DNA from: Methylobacter sp.
GTDB taxonomy: Bacteria > Pseudomonadota > Gammaproteobacteria > Methylococcales > Methylomonadaceae
Direction of reading: 5' to 3'
NCBI GenBank assembly: GCA_030684815.1
Contig: JAUXXQ010000218.1
Span: 1-45,404 of the forward strand
DNA length: 45,404 nucleotides
Position numbers and translations under genes: made by a program
Notes under the pieces: model-generated
Told to the model about the DNA's origin: nothing
Databases searched by the model: none
What the model saw: the letters and a program-made list of their open reading frames with translations, nothing else
Shown here: one piece after another, positions 37,601-45,197 of the stretch
Numbering within the stretch: position 1 is the stretch's first letter
How the letters are laid out: each line of letters starts with the position of its first letter

Positions 37601-39242
37601 TTTCATCGATCATCACCGCAAAGGCGCCGTAATGATGGGTCAACCCTTGCATCATGTCGCCCAATAAACGCCGTTCGCGTCGGCTGGCCGAGCTGGCGGT
37701 ATGATGGGCCGCAGGTACTTCAACATTAGGCAACAGCAAAATATCGGAAGAAGCCGGCACATTGCTGCGGCAGAACAAGCGCTCTCGCCTATCTACCGGA
37801 CGGAACATGTTTTCAGCGTGGGCGATGCTCTCGGAACGGCCAAGGAACAAATAGGCGTCGGGATTCAGGCCGAACTGAAAGGTGTTGAGCACCCGCGCCT
37901 GCAACGCCGCCTCAAAATAAATCAGCACATTACGGCAAGACACCAGGTCGAGGCGCATAAACGGCGGGTCACAAACCAGGTTGTTGCGCGCAAACACAAT
38001 CAGGTCGCGCAGCTGCTTGCTGGCTTCGTAAACTTGATTGCGCGGGTGAAAATAACGCTGTAATTGATCCGGCGACACCTCGCTCATTGCCGCAGCAGGA
38101 TAGACGCCGCGCCGCGCAAACGACAGCGCATTTTCGTCGATGTCGGTGGCAAAAATCTGGATCTTGAATTGCGACAAACGCTCGCCCAGCGTATCGGCGA
38201 ACATCATGGCAATGGAATAAGCTTCCTCGCCGGTCGCACAACCTGCCACCCAAACGCGAATCTCGTTGCCCGGGGTTTTGCGCGAACAGACGTTGCGCAC
38301 CGCCTGGCCCAGCACATTGAACGCATCGCGGTCACGAAAGAAAGCAGTGACCGAAATCAATATGTCTTTGGATAGCCGCGCCAGTTCGTCCGGGTGGCTG
38401 TCCAAAAAATCAAGATAGGCGGCCACATCGGGCATATTGGTAGCCACCAGACGGCGCTGGATGCGGCGCATCAGCGTACCGATCTTGTAGCCGGAAAAAT
38501 CGATTTGCGTGTGTTCCTGCAAGCGGCGCAACAATATTTTTACCAGATCGCGGCCTTGGCCTTCATCAAGCATGGCCTCGTTTTTTAACTGCCCGAGTTT
38601 GGCCAGATCGGCGGCAATCTCTTCCGGCGACAAAATACGGTCGGCGACACCGGCATCAATCGCGGCACGTGGCATCCCGTCGAATTTGGCGGTTTCCGGT
38701 TTTTGCGCAAAGGTGAAACCGCCTGCCGACTGGATCGCACGCAAACCCGCCGTGCCATCCGAGCCGGTGCCGGACAACACCACGCCAACGGCGGCATCGC
38801 CTTCTTCGGCGGCAAGGGAAATGAAGAATTTATTGATCGATGGCTTGGGCACCACTTCGGGGCCTGCCGTGACCAGGCGCAGGCGGCCCTCGCTCATGGT
38901 CGCATTGTAACTGGCAGGCACCACGATAATGACACCGACTTGCGGCATCTCGCCATCCACAGCTTCTTTGACTTTGACCGAGGTTTCGCGTCCGAGAATT
39001 TCCACCATCAGGCTGCGGTGGCGCGGCGACAAATGCTGCAACAGCACATAAGCGCAGGGTATCTGTGAATTGAGGTGACTGACCAGCTGGGTCACCGCCT
39101 CCAGACCGCCGGCGGAAGCGCCGATGCCGACGATGTAGCGGGGTTCCCCGGCCAATGTCGTTTTCTGTTCGGCGGGGGAAACTGACACCGCCTTGTTGTT
39201 ATCGTCTAATGGTGCTTTTTTCATGCTCAAATCCAAAGCCAA
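34665..39242 (-). CDS. CheB-CheR-PAS-GGDEF-EAL multidomain signalling protein
   Basis: A 1525-residue cytoplasmic protein. CheB-type methylesterase domain (about 35-215) keeps the triad candidates S43, H70 and D162; CheR-type methyltransferase domain (about 235-490) keeps V-A-G-C-A-T-G-E-E (332-340). A Glu-rich coiled coil spans 650-735, and three PAS domains lie at about 741-840, 855-970 and 975-1090. The cyclase motif G-G-D-E-F is at 1180-1184, with an inhibitory R-x-x-D at 1171-1174. The EAL domain has E1307-A-L and D-D-F-G-T-G at 1428-1433. Both c-di-GMP motifs look intact. It leads the operon with the phytochrome and heme oxygenase genes, which suggests light-controlled c-di-GMP output. 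Confidence 0.95.
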   Translation of the reverse strand: MALDLSMKKAPLDDNNKAVSVSPAEQKTTLAGEPRYIVGIGASAGGLEAVTQLVSHLNSQIPCAYVLLQHLSPRHRSLMVEILGRETSVKVKEAVDGEMPQVGVIIVVPASYNATMSEGRLRLVTAGPEVVPKPSINKFFISLAAEEGDAAVGVVLSGTGSDGTAGLRAIQSAGGFTFAQKPETAKFDGMPRAAIDAGVADRILSPEEIAADLAKLGQLKNEAMLDEGQGRDLVKILLRRLQEHTQIDFSGYKIGTLMRRIQRRLVATNMPDVAAYLDFLDSHPDELARLSKDILISVTAFFRDRDAFNVLGQAVRNVCSRKTPGNEIRVWVAGCATGEEAYSIAMMFADTLGERLSQFKIQIFATDIDENALSFARRGVYPAAAMSEVSPDQLQRYFHPRNQVYEASKQLRDLIVFARNNLVCDPPFMRLDLVSCRNVLIYFEAALQARVLNTFQFGLNPDAYLFLGRSESIAHAENMFRPVDRRERLFCRSNVPASSDILLLPNVEVPAAHHTASSASRRERRLLGDMMQGLTHHYGAFAVMIDENQTIMHSAGDASRFLSFPAGTPKLSLVDVVSEPLRGELLALLHRGIRRREAQVGRVRRLGNIRLRISVSPIEKSTDGYFLVLFDPVVATEKAIESADVAAVEASENMVEDELISTREHLQTLIEEMATSNEEMQALNEEAQAGYEELQATNEEMEAANEELQASNEELISVNEELNIRTAELAKFTAEYEHLYNTLEFPVLVFDTQMSLHRFNSASVRLYGLKPSATGQPLHRLRLPAYLSPLEDMIGSALANADRETAIAHYEGRDYQLIITPGQDVRGETISLIASVIDVTELSRARKDLEDARQMQTMLMERTTVMYVMKDVRGQYLYSNPRFCEFFNLDAHDIIGKSDFAVFPNSIAADLWAYDLQALREGKPVVAQHLIQDGENKRYIEAIHIPMLDKDGNISAISIEATDITFRKHAEEQLRLAARVFDRAGDAILVTDAQGRISTVNPVFVKITGYSLEDAIGHTPGELLRSGKQSKAFYDDMWRALKTDGNWHGEIWNKRKNGEIYPEWLTINRLDDDNGKIEHYIAVFSDLSDIKNAQSRADYLSTHDPLTTLPNRNLFHDRLRQSIAAARREKSMTALLFIDLDEFKMVNDSLGHDAGDSLLKIVSERLLTCVRDVDTIARLGGDEFTAILDDCPPAQAEHIARRMLDELSRSFELNGQRVFVSCSIGIAFYPDDGEDSTSLVQAADTAMYRAKEAGRNRFEFFRPDMRVAIMERATLETALRIAIQQKRLTLVYQPRILLADHSLAGAEALARWHDPSIGHIAPDRFIPIAEQSGLIVELSRLLLNQLLDQLVEWRNLGLKLLPIAFNLSARDFRVIDTADFILSALEMRGLPVNVLQIEITERVMVDDQAIVKNNMQTLHEAGIELSIDDFGTGFSSLAYLKRMPLSALKIDRSFVDGLPKDEDDASIARAVIGLAQAMNLVTVAEGVETEQQLTWLVEHGCIEAQGYYFYKPLDTVTFEDLLVRK

Positions 39243-39397
39243 CTATATTTTAATATTGTAATTCAGAAGATTGCCATACCCTAAACTTAAGGTGAATCCC
39301 CGGCAATTCCCAAGTTACTTCCCCAGCTGGAACTAGACACATCCCAAACTAGGGTTTGTTCATGCCGCATTGCAATTACAGTTTGCAATAATTCCGG

Positions 39398-39874
39398 CTA
39401 CTCATCGGCTTCATCAGCGGGCTTTCCATGTCCCTCACTACGCAATGTGCTGACCGTTTGCTGTAAGCGCCGCAATGCGGCTTCAAGGTTCCCCACTTCT
39501 TCCGGGGCATAATCAGTAAATATCCGGTTAATAAAGGCCAGATGCTCGGGATAGCTGCGTTGGTACAAATCCCCACCCGCCGCGCTCAGCTGCACAATCT
39601 GGCTGCGGCCATCCGTTTTTGAAGCGGCCCGCTGCACCAGCCCTTTATCTTCCAGACGGCTGATGACGCCGGTTAAAGTACCTTTGGTAATCAAGGTTTT
39701 CTCGCCCAGCTTTTTAAAGCTCATGCCGGCCGTGTCGCCTAAGGTAATTAGGATGTCGTATTGCGGCAGCGTCAGGTCTAGCGTGTGGACATGGCTGGCC
39801 GCATAAGCCAAAAATGCTTGGTGTGTCCGTAACAGTTCGCGCAGTACGGTTGGGAATGTTGCAGTGGAAGCCAT
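39398..39874 (-). CDS. MarR family transcriptional regulator
   Basis: A 158-residue winged-helix dimer-type regulator. The recognition helix region K-L-G-E-K-T-L-I-T-K-G-T-L-T-G-V-I and the wing D-G-R-S-Q-I-V-Q-L are typical of MarR. The ATG at 39874 was chosen; an upstream frame to 39907 lacks homology. It is divergent from the small helical protein gene at 40138. Sequences resembling its possible operator occur at its own start and in the shared intergenic region. Confidence 0.93.
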   Translation of the reverse strand: MASTATFPTVLRELLRTHQAFLAYAASHVHTLDLTLPQYDILITLGDTAGMSFKKLGEKTLITKGTLTGVISRLEDKGLVQRAASKTDGRSQIVQLSAAGGDLYQRSYPEHLAFINRIFTDYAPEEVGNLEAALRRLQQTVSTLRSEGHGKPADEADE

Positions 39875-40137
39875 AGTGCTAATATAAATTGTTTCAGTTA
39901 GTACCAAATCATAACCTTAGCCCACATTAACCTCAATATTTTTAATGGGGCCAGTTGAGCCTGACCCATGTGCCCCAATAAAAAATAGTTCTGATTAGAA
40001 CAAATAATTGTACTAATCAGAACTATATCTGCTAAGCTATCACCATACCTAGCGAATAATTTGAATTTTTCCCATACGAGAAAGCTCATGAGCCGTTAGG
40101 TAGACATGTTTTATTTATCAACTACGAGGTTTATCTA
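39875..40137. promoter_or_regulatory. Divergent control region of marR-like and small helical genes
   Basis: The half-site GTACTAA-N2-GAAAC appears on the minus strand near the marR-like start (39891-39904). It also appears on the plus strand at 40010-40023 as GTACTAATCAGAAC. A perfect 12 bp inverted repeat, AGTTCTGATTAG (39987-39998) and CTAATCAGAACT (40013-40024), surrounds a 14 bp A+T-rich loop. These are plausible MarR operators. Minus-strand TTGGTA and TATTAG-like boxes precede the marR-like gene. Confidence 0.55.
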
Positions 40138-40515
40138 ATGAACACAGTTAAAAAAATCCTGGCTACTCTTGTTATGGCTGCAATGGCATCAAGTGCTTTT
40201 GCAGTGGCAAATCCATCGTATGAAGATGTTAGCGATGCAATCGACAATACGCTTGCTAAAGTGGAAGAGGCAAAAGTCGCGCTGGACAATGGCGCAAATA
40301 ACGAAGTGGTGATCGACTTGGTTTCTAGTGCCCGCCAACTGCAAAAAGACATTGCCAATAACGTGCTTGATGTCAAACGTAATCAAGCCAGCAACGTGTT
40401 GAAGCAGGCGCGCACAGCGTTGTCGAACAATGAGACGGAACCTGCGAAAGAATCGTTGGCAGATGCGTTAAACCGGTATAAAGAAATTAAACAGCTGTAC
40501 GCGGCCAACCACTAA
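40138..40515 (+). CDS. Small periplasmic helical protein (SmbP-like)
   Basis: A 125-residue secreted protein with a signal peptide (about 1-22, A-F-A cleavage site) and then a predicted bundle of four helices. The pattern recalls SmbP-type small metal-binding proteins of nitrifiers and methanotrophs, but those are His-rich, and this one has only a single His near its C-terminus. Metal binding is therefore doubtful. It is divergent from the MarR-like gene and is a likely regulatory target. Confidence 0.7.
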   Translation: MNTVKKILATLVMAAMASSAFAVANPSYEDVSDAIDNTLAKVEEAKVALDNGANNEVVIDLVSSARQLQKDIANNVLDVKRNQASNVLKQARTALSNNETEPAKESLADALNRYKEIKQLYAANH

Positions 40516-40533
40516 GCGGAAGGGCGCATTTTG

Positions 40534-42759
40534 TTACTTGCTGGTATGGGTGAACGCGCCATCCCAGCCTGTTTCCGGTGGCGATTCGAGGTAATAGGCG
40601 ATGCGCTCCAGATAAATGGCATACAGCTTGTCGTGGGGATGTTGTCCGGCGAGTTGCCCGAAAATAGCCCCCGCGTCGCCCCATTGCTGCTGCCGGTAGC
40701 AGCGCAGGCCTTGGTTCAATAAATCAAGCAACTGCTGTTGCTCGGCGCTGATGGCGGTGCTCAGGCCTAACGGTTCATAGATGGTAATGGGCTTGTGCTT
40801 GCCTTTGACGCGGACTTTGTCCAGTTCGCGGTAGGTGAATTCGGGCGCGGCTTGCGCAGTGCTTTCGCTGACGATCATTTTTACGCCGTATTGCTTGGTC
40901 AGGCCTTCCAGGCGCGAACCTAAGTTAACTGCGTCGCCCATGACGGTGTAAGCAATGCGGAATTGCGAACCCATGTTGCCGACGCTCATTTTTCCGGTGT
41001 TGATGCCGATGCCGATGTCGATTTCCGGCCAGCCTTTGGCCTTAAAATCCTGTTGTATGGTGCTGAGCGCTTGCAGGATGTTTAACCCAGCTTGGACGGC
41101 GTAGCTGGCGTGTTGCGGGTTGTGCATGGGCGCGCCCCAGAACGCCATGATGGCGTCGCCGATATATTTGTCGATGGTGCCTTTGGCCTCATGGATGACG
41201 CGGGTGACTGGCGTTAAAATGCCGTTGATCAGCTCGCACAGCTCCTGCGGTTCCATGCCTTCGGAAATGGTGGTGAAGCCACGGACATCCGAAAATAATA
41301 CGGTCATCTCGCGGCTTTCGCCTTTTAAGGTAAATTCCTCGTCAGACCGGCTCATTTGTTCGACCAATTCAGGCGGGATATATTGGCCGAAGATGTTGCC
41401 CAGTTGCTTTTTTTTGCGGCTTTCAAAAAAGAAGCCGAAAAACAGCTGTATGCCGTAGAGCAGCACCAACAAGGTGATGGGCGCGGCCAATGCGGTGTCG
41501 ATGTCCCAGACCGCCCAGCTGTAAAAATTAACGGCGATGCCGGCGGCTAACCAGACGCCGAAAATAAGCGCGGATAAAAACACCGGCAGACGCGGGAATA
41601 CCAAGATGGCGGCCAGACAGATCGCCGCCAATTCGAGCAATTCGATGCCGAGGCTATAGCTGGGCCTGGATTTTATGCGCTGGCCGAGCAGGCCGCTGAG
41701 GATATTGGCGTGTATTTCCACACCCGGGTAGACGTGTTGCACCGGCGTTGCGCGCAAATCGAGCAGGCCTGCGGCAGTGGTGCCGACAATGACGATTTTG
41801 TCTTGCAGCGCGTCTGTGGGCACGACGCCGTTCAGCACGTCGGTTGCGGAAATATAGCGGAAACTGCCTTGGCGCCCGCGATAGGGCACTAATAAGGTGC
41901 TGCTTTGGTCGACCGGGATGTGAAAGCCCTCTATATTCAGGGCTTCGAGGCGTTGGCTGTCGTTGTTGCCGTAACCGCTGCCGGTGACGAACTCAACCGG
42001 CGGCAGGTCGAGCAAGGTTCTGAACAGGGCCAGCGCTAAGGCTTGGTAAATCTGCTCGCGATAATCGATCAATAGCGGCAGCCTACGGTAAACACCGTCT
42101 TCGTCGACAGTGGGGTTGTTAAAAAAACCGGCGGATTTGGCTGCAGTTTGCAGTTTGGACAGGTTGGCTGTGTAGCTTTTTTCTTTGGCCAGCAGGCTGC
42201 TGAACGGGTGTTCCTTTGTACTTGCCAACGGGGGCGGCAATGCGCCTATTTCAGGGGTCTTTTCGGCAATGGGACTGGTGAAATAAGCCAGTACAACCGG
42301 GCGGTTGTTAAGGCTTTTGGCGAACAGCTGGTCATAAGACAGCTGCGGGCGCATGGTTTCCAGTGTTGACAAGAATCCGGGGTTGTTTTGTAGCGGGCCG
42401 GTGGCGAGTTGTTCCAGCAATTCGACCCCGGCGCTGGTGTCCGGCTCGGAAAAGACCACGTCGAAGCCGAGCAATTTGACCTGGTAATAGTCGAACAGCA
42501 TGTCGACCAGATAAGCCATTTTGTCGCGCCGCCACGGCCAGCGGCCTTCTTGAGCCAAACTTTGTTCGTCTATGTCGACAATGACGATGCGCGGGTCGAT
42601 GGTGTTGGGCGCAGTGCTGCGCAAGCGCAGGTCGTAGACGATGTTTTCCATGCGTTGCAGCGTTGGAATATCCAGCCAATGCGCGCTGTGCGCGATAAAC
42701 AGCAGGGTGATGAACACGCAGGACAGCGGGCGGTAGGATTTTAGAAGTGTATGTTTCAT
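40534..42759 (-). CDS. CHASE2 domain adenylate/guanylate cyclase
   Basis: A 741-residue membrane cyclase. An N-terminal membrane helix leads into a periplasmic CHASE2 sensor (about 30-340), three membrane helices follow (about 345-425), and then a class III cyclase domain (about 465-650) with V-L-F-S-D-V-R-G-F-T, G-D-A-I-M-A-F-W-G-A-P and G-D-A-V-N-L-G-S-R. Metal-binding aspartates are present. Substrate (ATP or GTP) cannot be told with certainty. A C-terminal helical extension follows. The ATG at 42759 is used; the upstream frame lacks homology. Confidence 0.93.
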   Translation of the reverse strand: MKHTLLKSYRPLSCVFITLLFIAHSAHWLDIPTLQRMENIVYDLRLRSTAPNTIDPRIVIVDIDEQSLAQEGRWPWRRDKMAYLVDMLFDYYQVKLLGFDVVFSEPDTSAGVELLEQLATGPLQNNPGFLSTLETMRPQLSYDQLFAKSLNNRPVVLAYFTSPIAEKTPEIGALPPPLASTKEHPFSSLLAKEKSYTANLSKLQTAAKSAGFFNNPTVDEDGVYRRLPLLIDYREQIYQALALALFRTLLDLPPVEFVTGSGYGNNDSQRLEALNIEGFHIPVDQSSTLLVPYRGRQGSFRYISATDVLNGVVPTDALQDKIVIVGTTAAGLLDLRATPVQHVYPGVEIHANILSGLLGQRIKSRPSYSLGIELLELAAICLAAILVFPRLPVFLSALIFGVWLAAGIAVNFYSWAVWDIDTALAAPITLLVLLYGIQLFFGFFFESRKKKQLGNIFGQYIPPELVEQMSRSDEEFTLKGESREMTVLFSDVRGFTTISEGMEPQELCELINGILTPVTRVIHEAKGTIDKYIGDAIMAFWGAPMHNPQHASYAVQAGLNILQALSTIQQDFKAKGWPEIDIGIGINTGKMSVGNMGSQFRIAYTVMGDAVNLGSRLEGLTKQYGVKMIVSESTAQAAPEFTYRELDKVRVKGKHKPITIYEPLGLSTAISAEQQQLLDLLNQGLRCYRQQQWGDAGAIFGQLAGQHPHDKLYAIYLERIAYYLESPPETGWDGAFTHTSK

Positions 42760-42804
42760 AGCTGAAGTTTGGTCATTATTGCGGGGCAGCGCTCCCACAC
42801 CCTC

Positions 42805-42945
42805 TGAGGCCATTTCCTGAAAAGAATAGTCTTAAATAATTGTCCAAGAAAGGCACAAAAAACACGAAATTTTCGTGATTTTCGTGGACTCTATTTCCTA
42901 TAGCCCACTATCATCAGGGAACATTCTTTCTCGAAAATCACCTAA
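42805..42945. repeat. MITE-like palindromic element, copy 1
   Basis: The ends form an imperfect inverted repeat: GAGGCCATTTCCTGAAAAGAAT at the left and the reverse complement of AGGTGATTTTCGAGAAAGAAT at the right. The middle has GTCCAAGAAA/TTTCGTGGAC outer arms and a perfect CACGAAA-T-TTTCGTG core (42863-42877). The right end, ...CACCTAA, supplies the TAG stop of the HD-GYP gene. It lacks any coding capacity. Confidence 0.75.
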
Positions 42946-44702
42946 TCAACATCAATTTGCTCGGCATCGAGAAATTTTTCGGCGTACCGTTTATAAATTT
43001 TGTGCTCGATAAAGGCGTCATACAAATCCGGGTCCACATGACCTTCTTCTTTCATTTTTTTCAAGATAAACAGAGCTTCGGACAGTTTTTTTCCTGACTT
43101 GTAAGGCCGGTCTTTTGCGGTCAAGGCCTCGAATACGTCGGCGATGGCCATGGCGCGGGCGGGGATGGACATTTGTTCGCGCATCAGGCCTTTAGGATAA
43201 CCTTTGCCGTCCATGCGCTCATGGTGGCCGCCGGCAATTTCGACGACATTTTGCAGGTGTTTGGGGAACTTAATCGCCTCCAGCATGGCAATGGTGACGT
43301 TGATGTGGTTGTTGATAATTTTCCGCTCTTCCGGTGTCAACGTGCCCCGGAAGATGCTCAAATTGTAGATTTCTTCATCGCTTAAAAGCGGCTGCTCGGC
43401 ATTATTAAGTGTCCAGGTTTGCTGTTTCAGACTGTGCAGGCGGTCAATGTCGGCATCCGACATCGCTTCGCCGCCGGTATTACAGGCTCGGATAAAGGCC
43501 AAATCGTCCTCTAATTGGGCGGTGTTGGCGTGGAAAGTTTGTTCCAATTCGGCTTGCGGCGCTGCGTTAGCCAGTTGCTGTTTCAGATAGGCGATTTCCT
43601 GGTCGCGTTTTAACACTTCAAAACGCGCTTCGACCAAATGGATACGGTCGAAAATGGCTTCAAGTTTGGTGGCTTTGTCGATCACATTTTCCGGTGTGAT
43701 GATTTTGCCGCAGTCATGCAACCAACTGGCAATTGAGAGTTCGTAGCGGTCGGCCTCATTCAGCGTAAAACTCTGCAAATAACCGTGGTCAGTCTCATGA
43801 GCCGCTTCGGTCAACATGGACGTCAATTCGGGGACGCGGCGACAATGGCCGCCGGTGTAGGGCGATTTTTCGTCAACCGCAGTGGCGATTAATTTGACCA
43901 GCGATTCGAACATGTTTTCCAAGTCGACAATCAGCTGTTGCTTGGTCAGCACGGTTGCCGCCTGTGATGCCAGCGCTTCGGCAAAACGCTGCGCCACTGA
44001 ATCGAAAGTGGTGATGTCATGGCTTATCGGGTCAATCGCATTAATCAGCTGCAACACGCCAATGATTTCGCCCTGATGGTTGGTCAATGGTATCGACAAA
44101 AACGATTTTGAGCGGTAATTGTTTTTCTGGTCGAAGGCTTTGGTGCCGACAAAATCGAAATGGACGGCATCGTAAGCGTCGTCAATGTTGATGGTTTTGT
44201 TGTTGTGGTATGAACAGCAGACCACATTCTTCAGGTTGGGCTCGCCATTTTCGCCGTACAGCGGGATGTTGGGCATATTGACGGCCTTACCTTCGCCGCC
44301 CAAATAAATCCCTAAGCTGTCGGAATGGATAATTTCTATTTTAATGGTGTCGCCATAGACCCGGTAAATGGTGCCGCCATCGGCGTTGGTGATCGATTTG
44401 GCGCCGACCAGGATTTTTTCCAGTAAGCGGGTGGTGTCTTTTTCAGAGGAAAGTGCGATGCCGATTTCGGTTAATTTTTCAACTTGGCCGATAATTTTTT
44501 GCACGTCAGTTGAAAGCTCATTGACGGTGTTGATGGCGAGGGAGGTTTTTTGTGCAAAGGGGTTGAGGGGCGATGAAGGCATGGTTTCGGTTAGTTTTTC
44601 GGCCTGGCCGATAATTTTTTGCACCCCGGCAGAAAGCGCGTTCACGGTATCGAGGGCAAGGGCGGCATTTTGTTCAGGATCAGTGGTGTTTTGTGTGGTC
44701 AT
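42942..44702 (-). CDS. GAF and HD-GYP domain phosphodiesterase
   Basis: A 586-residue cytoplasmic signalling protein. The N-terminus carries a duplicated helical segment (about 7-75, encoded by a 120 bp repeat), then a GAF domain (about 80-260). The catalytic HD motif is L-H-D-C-G-K, and the H-H-E-R-M-D-G-K-G-Y-P motif is close to residue 495. Between them lies a roughly 100-residue helical insert absent from typical HD-GYP enzymes. HD-GYP proteins hydrolyse c-di-GMP; the GAF may bind a cyclic nucleotide, perhaps from the neighbouring cyclase. The ATG at 44702 is preferred over GTG at 44714. Confidence 0.92.
   Translation of the reverse strand: MTTQNTTDPEQNAALALDTVNALSAGVQKIIGQAEKLTETMPSSPLNPFAQKTSLAINTVNELSTDVQKIIGQVEKLTEIGIALSSEKDTTRLLEKILVGAKSITNADGGTIYRVYGDTIKIEIIHSDSLGIYLGGEGKAVNMPNIPLYGENGEPNLKNVVCCSYHNNKTINIDDAYDAVHFDFVGTKAFDQKNNYRSKSFLSIPLTNHQGEIIGVLQLINAIDPISHDITTFDSVAQRFAEALASQAATVLTKQQLIVDLENMFESLVKLIATAVDEKSPYTGGHCRRVPELTSMLTEAAHETDHGYLQSFTLNEADRYELSIASWLHDCGKIITPENVIDKATKLEAIFDRIHLVEARFEVLKRDQEIAYLKQQLANAAPQAELEQTFHANTAQLEDDLAFIRACNTGGEAMSDADIDRLHSLKQQTWTLNNAEQPLLSDEEIYNLSIFRGTLTPEERKIINNHINVTIAMLEAIKFPKHLQNVVEIAGGHHERMDGKGYPKGLMREQMSIPARAMAIADVFEALTAKDRPYKSGKKLSEALFILKKMKEEGHVDPDLYDAFIEHKIYKRYAEKFLDAEQIDVD
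44461..44700. repeat. 120 bp in-frame tandem duplication in the HD-GYP gene
   Basis: Positions 44461-44580 and 44581-44700 align with no gap, including the identical stretch TGGCCGATAATTTTTTGCAC in both. Divergence is visible elsewhere. The unit is 40 codons, so it adds one copy of a helical segment (T-V-N-x-L-S-x-x-V-Q-K-I-I-G-Q-x-E-K-L-T-E) to the protein's N-terminus. Confidence 0.85.
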
Positions 44703-44814
44703 GGTCGTGTGCACGGTAGATAGGGGAGTTTTTCAACTATAGTCCAACTGGGTTGATGGTGCAAAAAATTGCTTATTTTACGGTTAAACCAGGGCGTGGG
44801 CGCGGTTCCAGCCA

Positions 44815-45009
44815 TTAGGCGATTTCCTGAAAAAAACAGTCCCCAAATAATTGTCCACGAAAAGCACGAAAATCCGAAAGCAGGCATCTCCAGGCGATAC
44901 GAAAATAAGCAAAGCTATTATTTTGACTGTTTTTTTTCGTGGCTTTCGTGGACTCTGTTTTTGTACAGCTTTCGATTATCAGGGACATTTTTTATTAGAA
45001 ATCACCTAA
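44815..45009. repeat. MITE-like palindromic element, copy 2
   Basis: Terminal inverted repeats begin TTAGGCGATTTC at the left and TTAGGTGATTTC at the right (read inward), and agree over roughly 22 of 29 positions. Inside are GTCCACGAAAAGCACGAAAA (44851-44870) and its inverted partner (about 44933-44952). Compared with copy 1 at 42805 it has about 55 extra bases in the loop. Confidence 0.8.
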
Positions 45010-45010
45010 G

Positions 45011-45062
45011 TTGGGGGTAAAACAGCTTTAGCTGTTTTACCCCCAATAGCTAAAGCTATTGG
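45011..45062. repeat. Two overlapping perfect palindromes
   Basis: TTGGGGGTAAAACAGC (45011-45026) pairs with GCTGTTTTACCCCCAA (45031-45046) around TTTA. CCAATAGCT (45043-45051) pairs with AGCTATTGG (45054-45062). They share CCAA at 45043-45046, so in RNA the two hairpins would compete. No T-run follows. Confidence 0.85.
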
Positions 45063-45178
45063 ACTCCAATGTAAAGGTTAAAAGAAATAGGCTTTTGCCT
45101 ACTTAGCACAAAAAACACGAAAACTTCCTGGCTTTGTTATACACATCCTGGCTATCAATTTATCGCGGGACAGACCTT

Positions 45179-45197
45179 CCAGGTTTTTAAAACCTGG
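45179..45197. repeat. Palindrome of the CCAGG-AAAACCTGG family
   Basis: CCAGGTTTT and AAAACCTGG form a perfect 9 bp palindrome around one T, preceded by CGGGACAGACCTT. Related copies are at 27613-27631 and, expanded, at 30302-30411. Confidence 0.8.
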
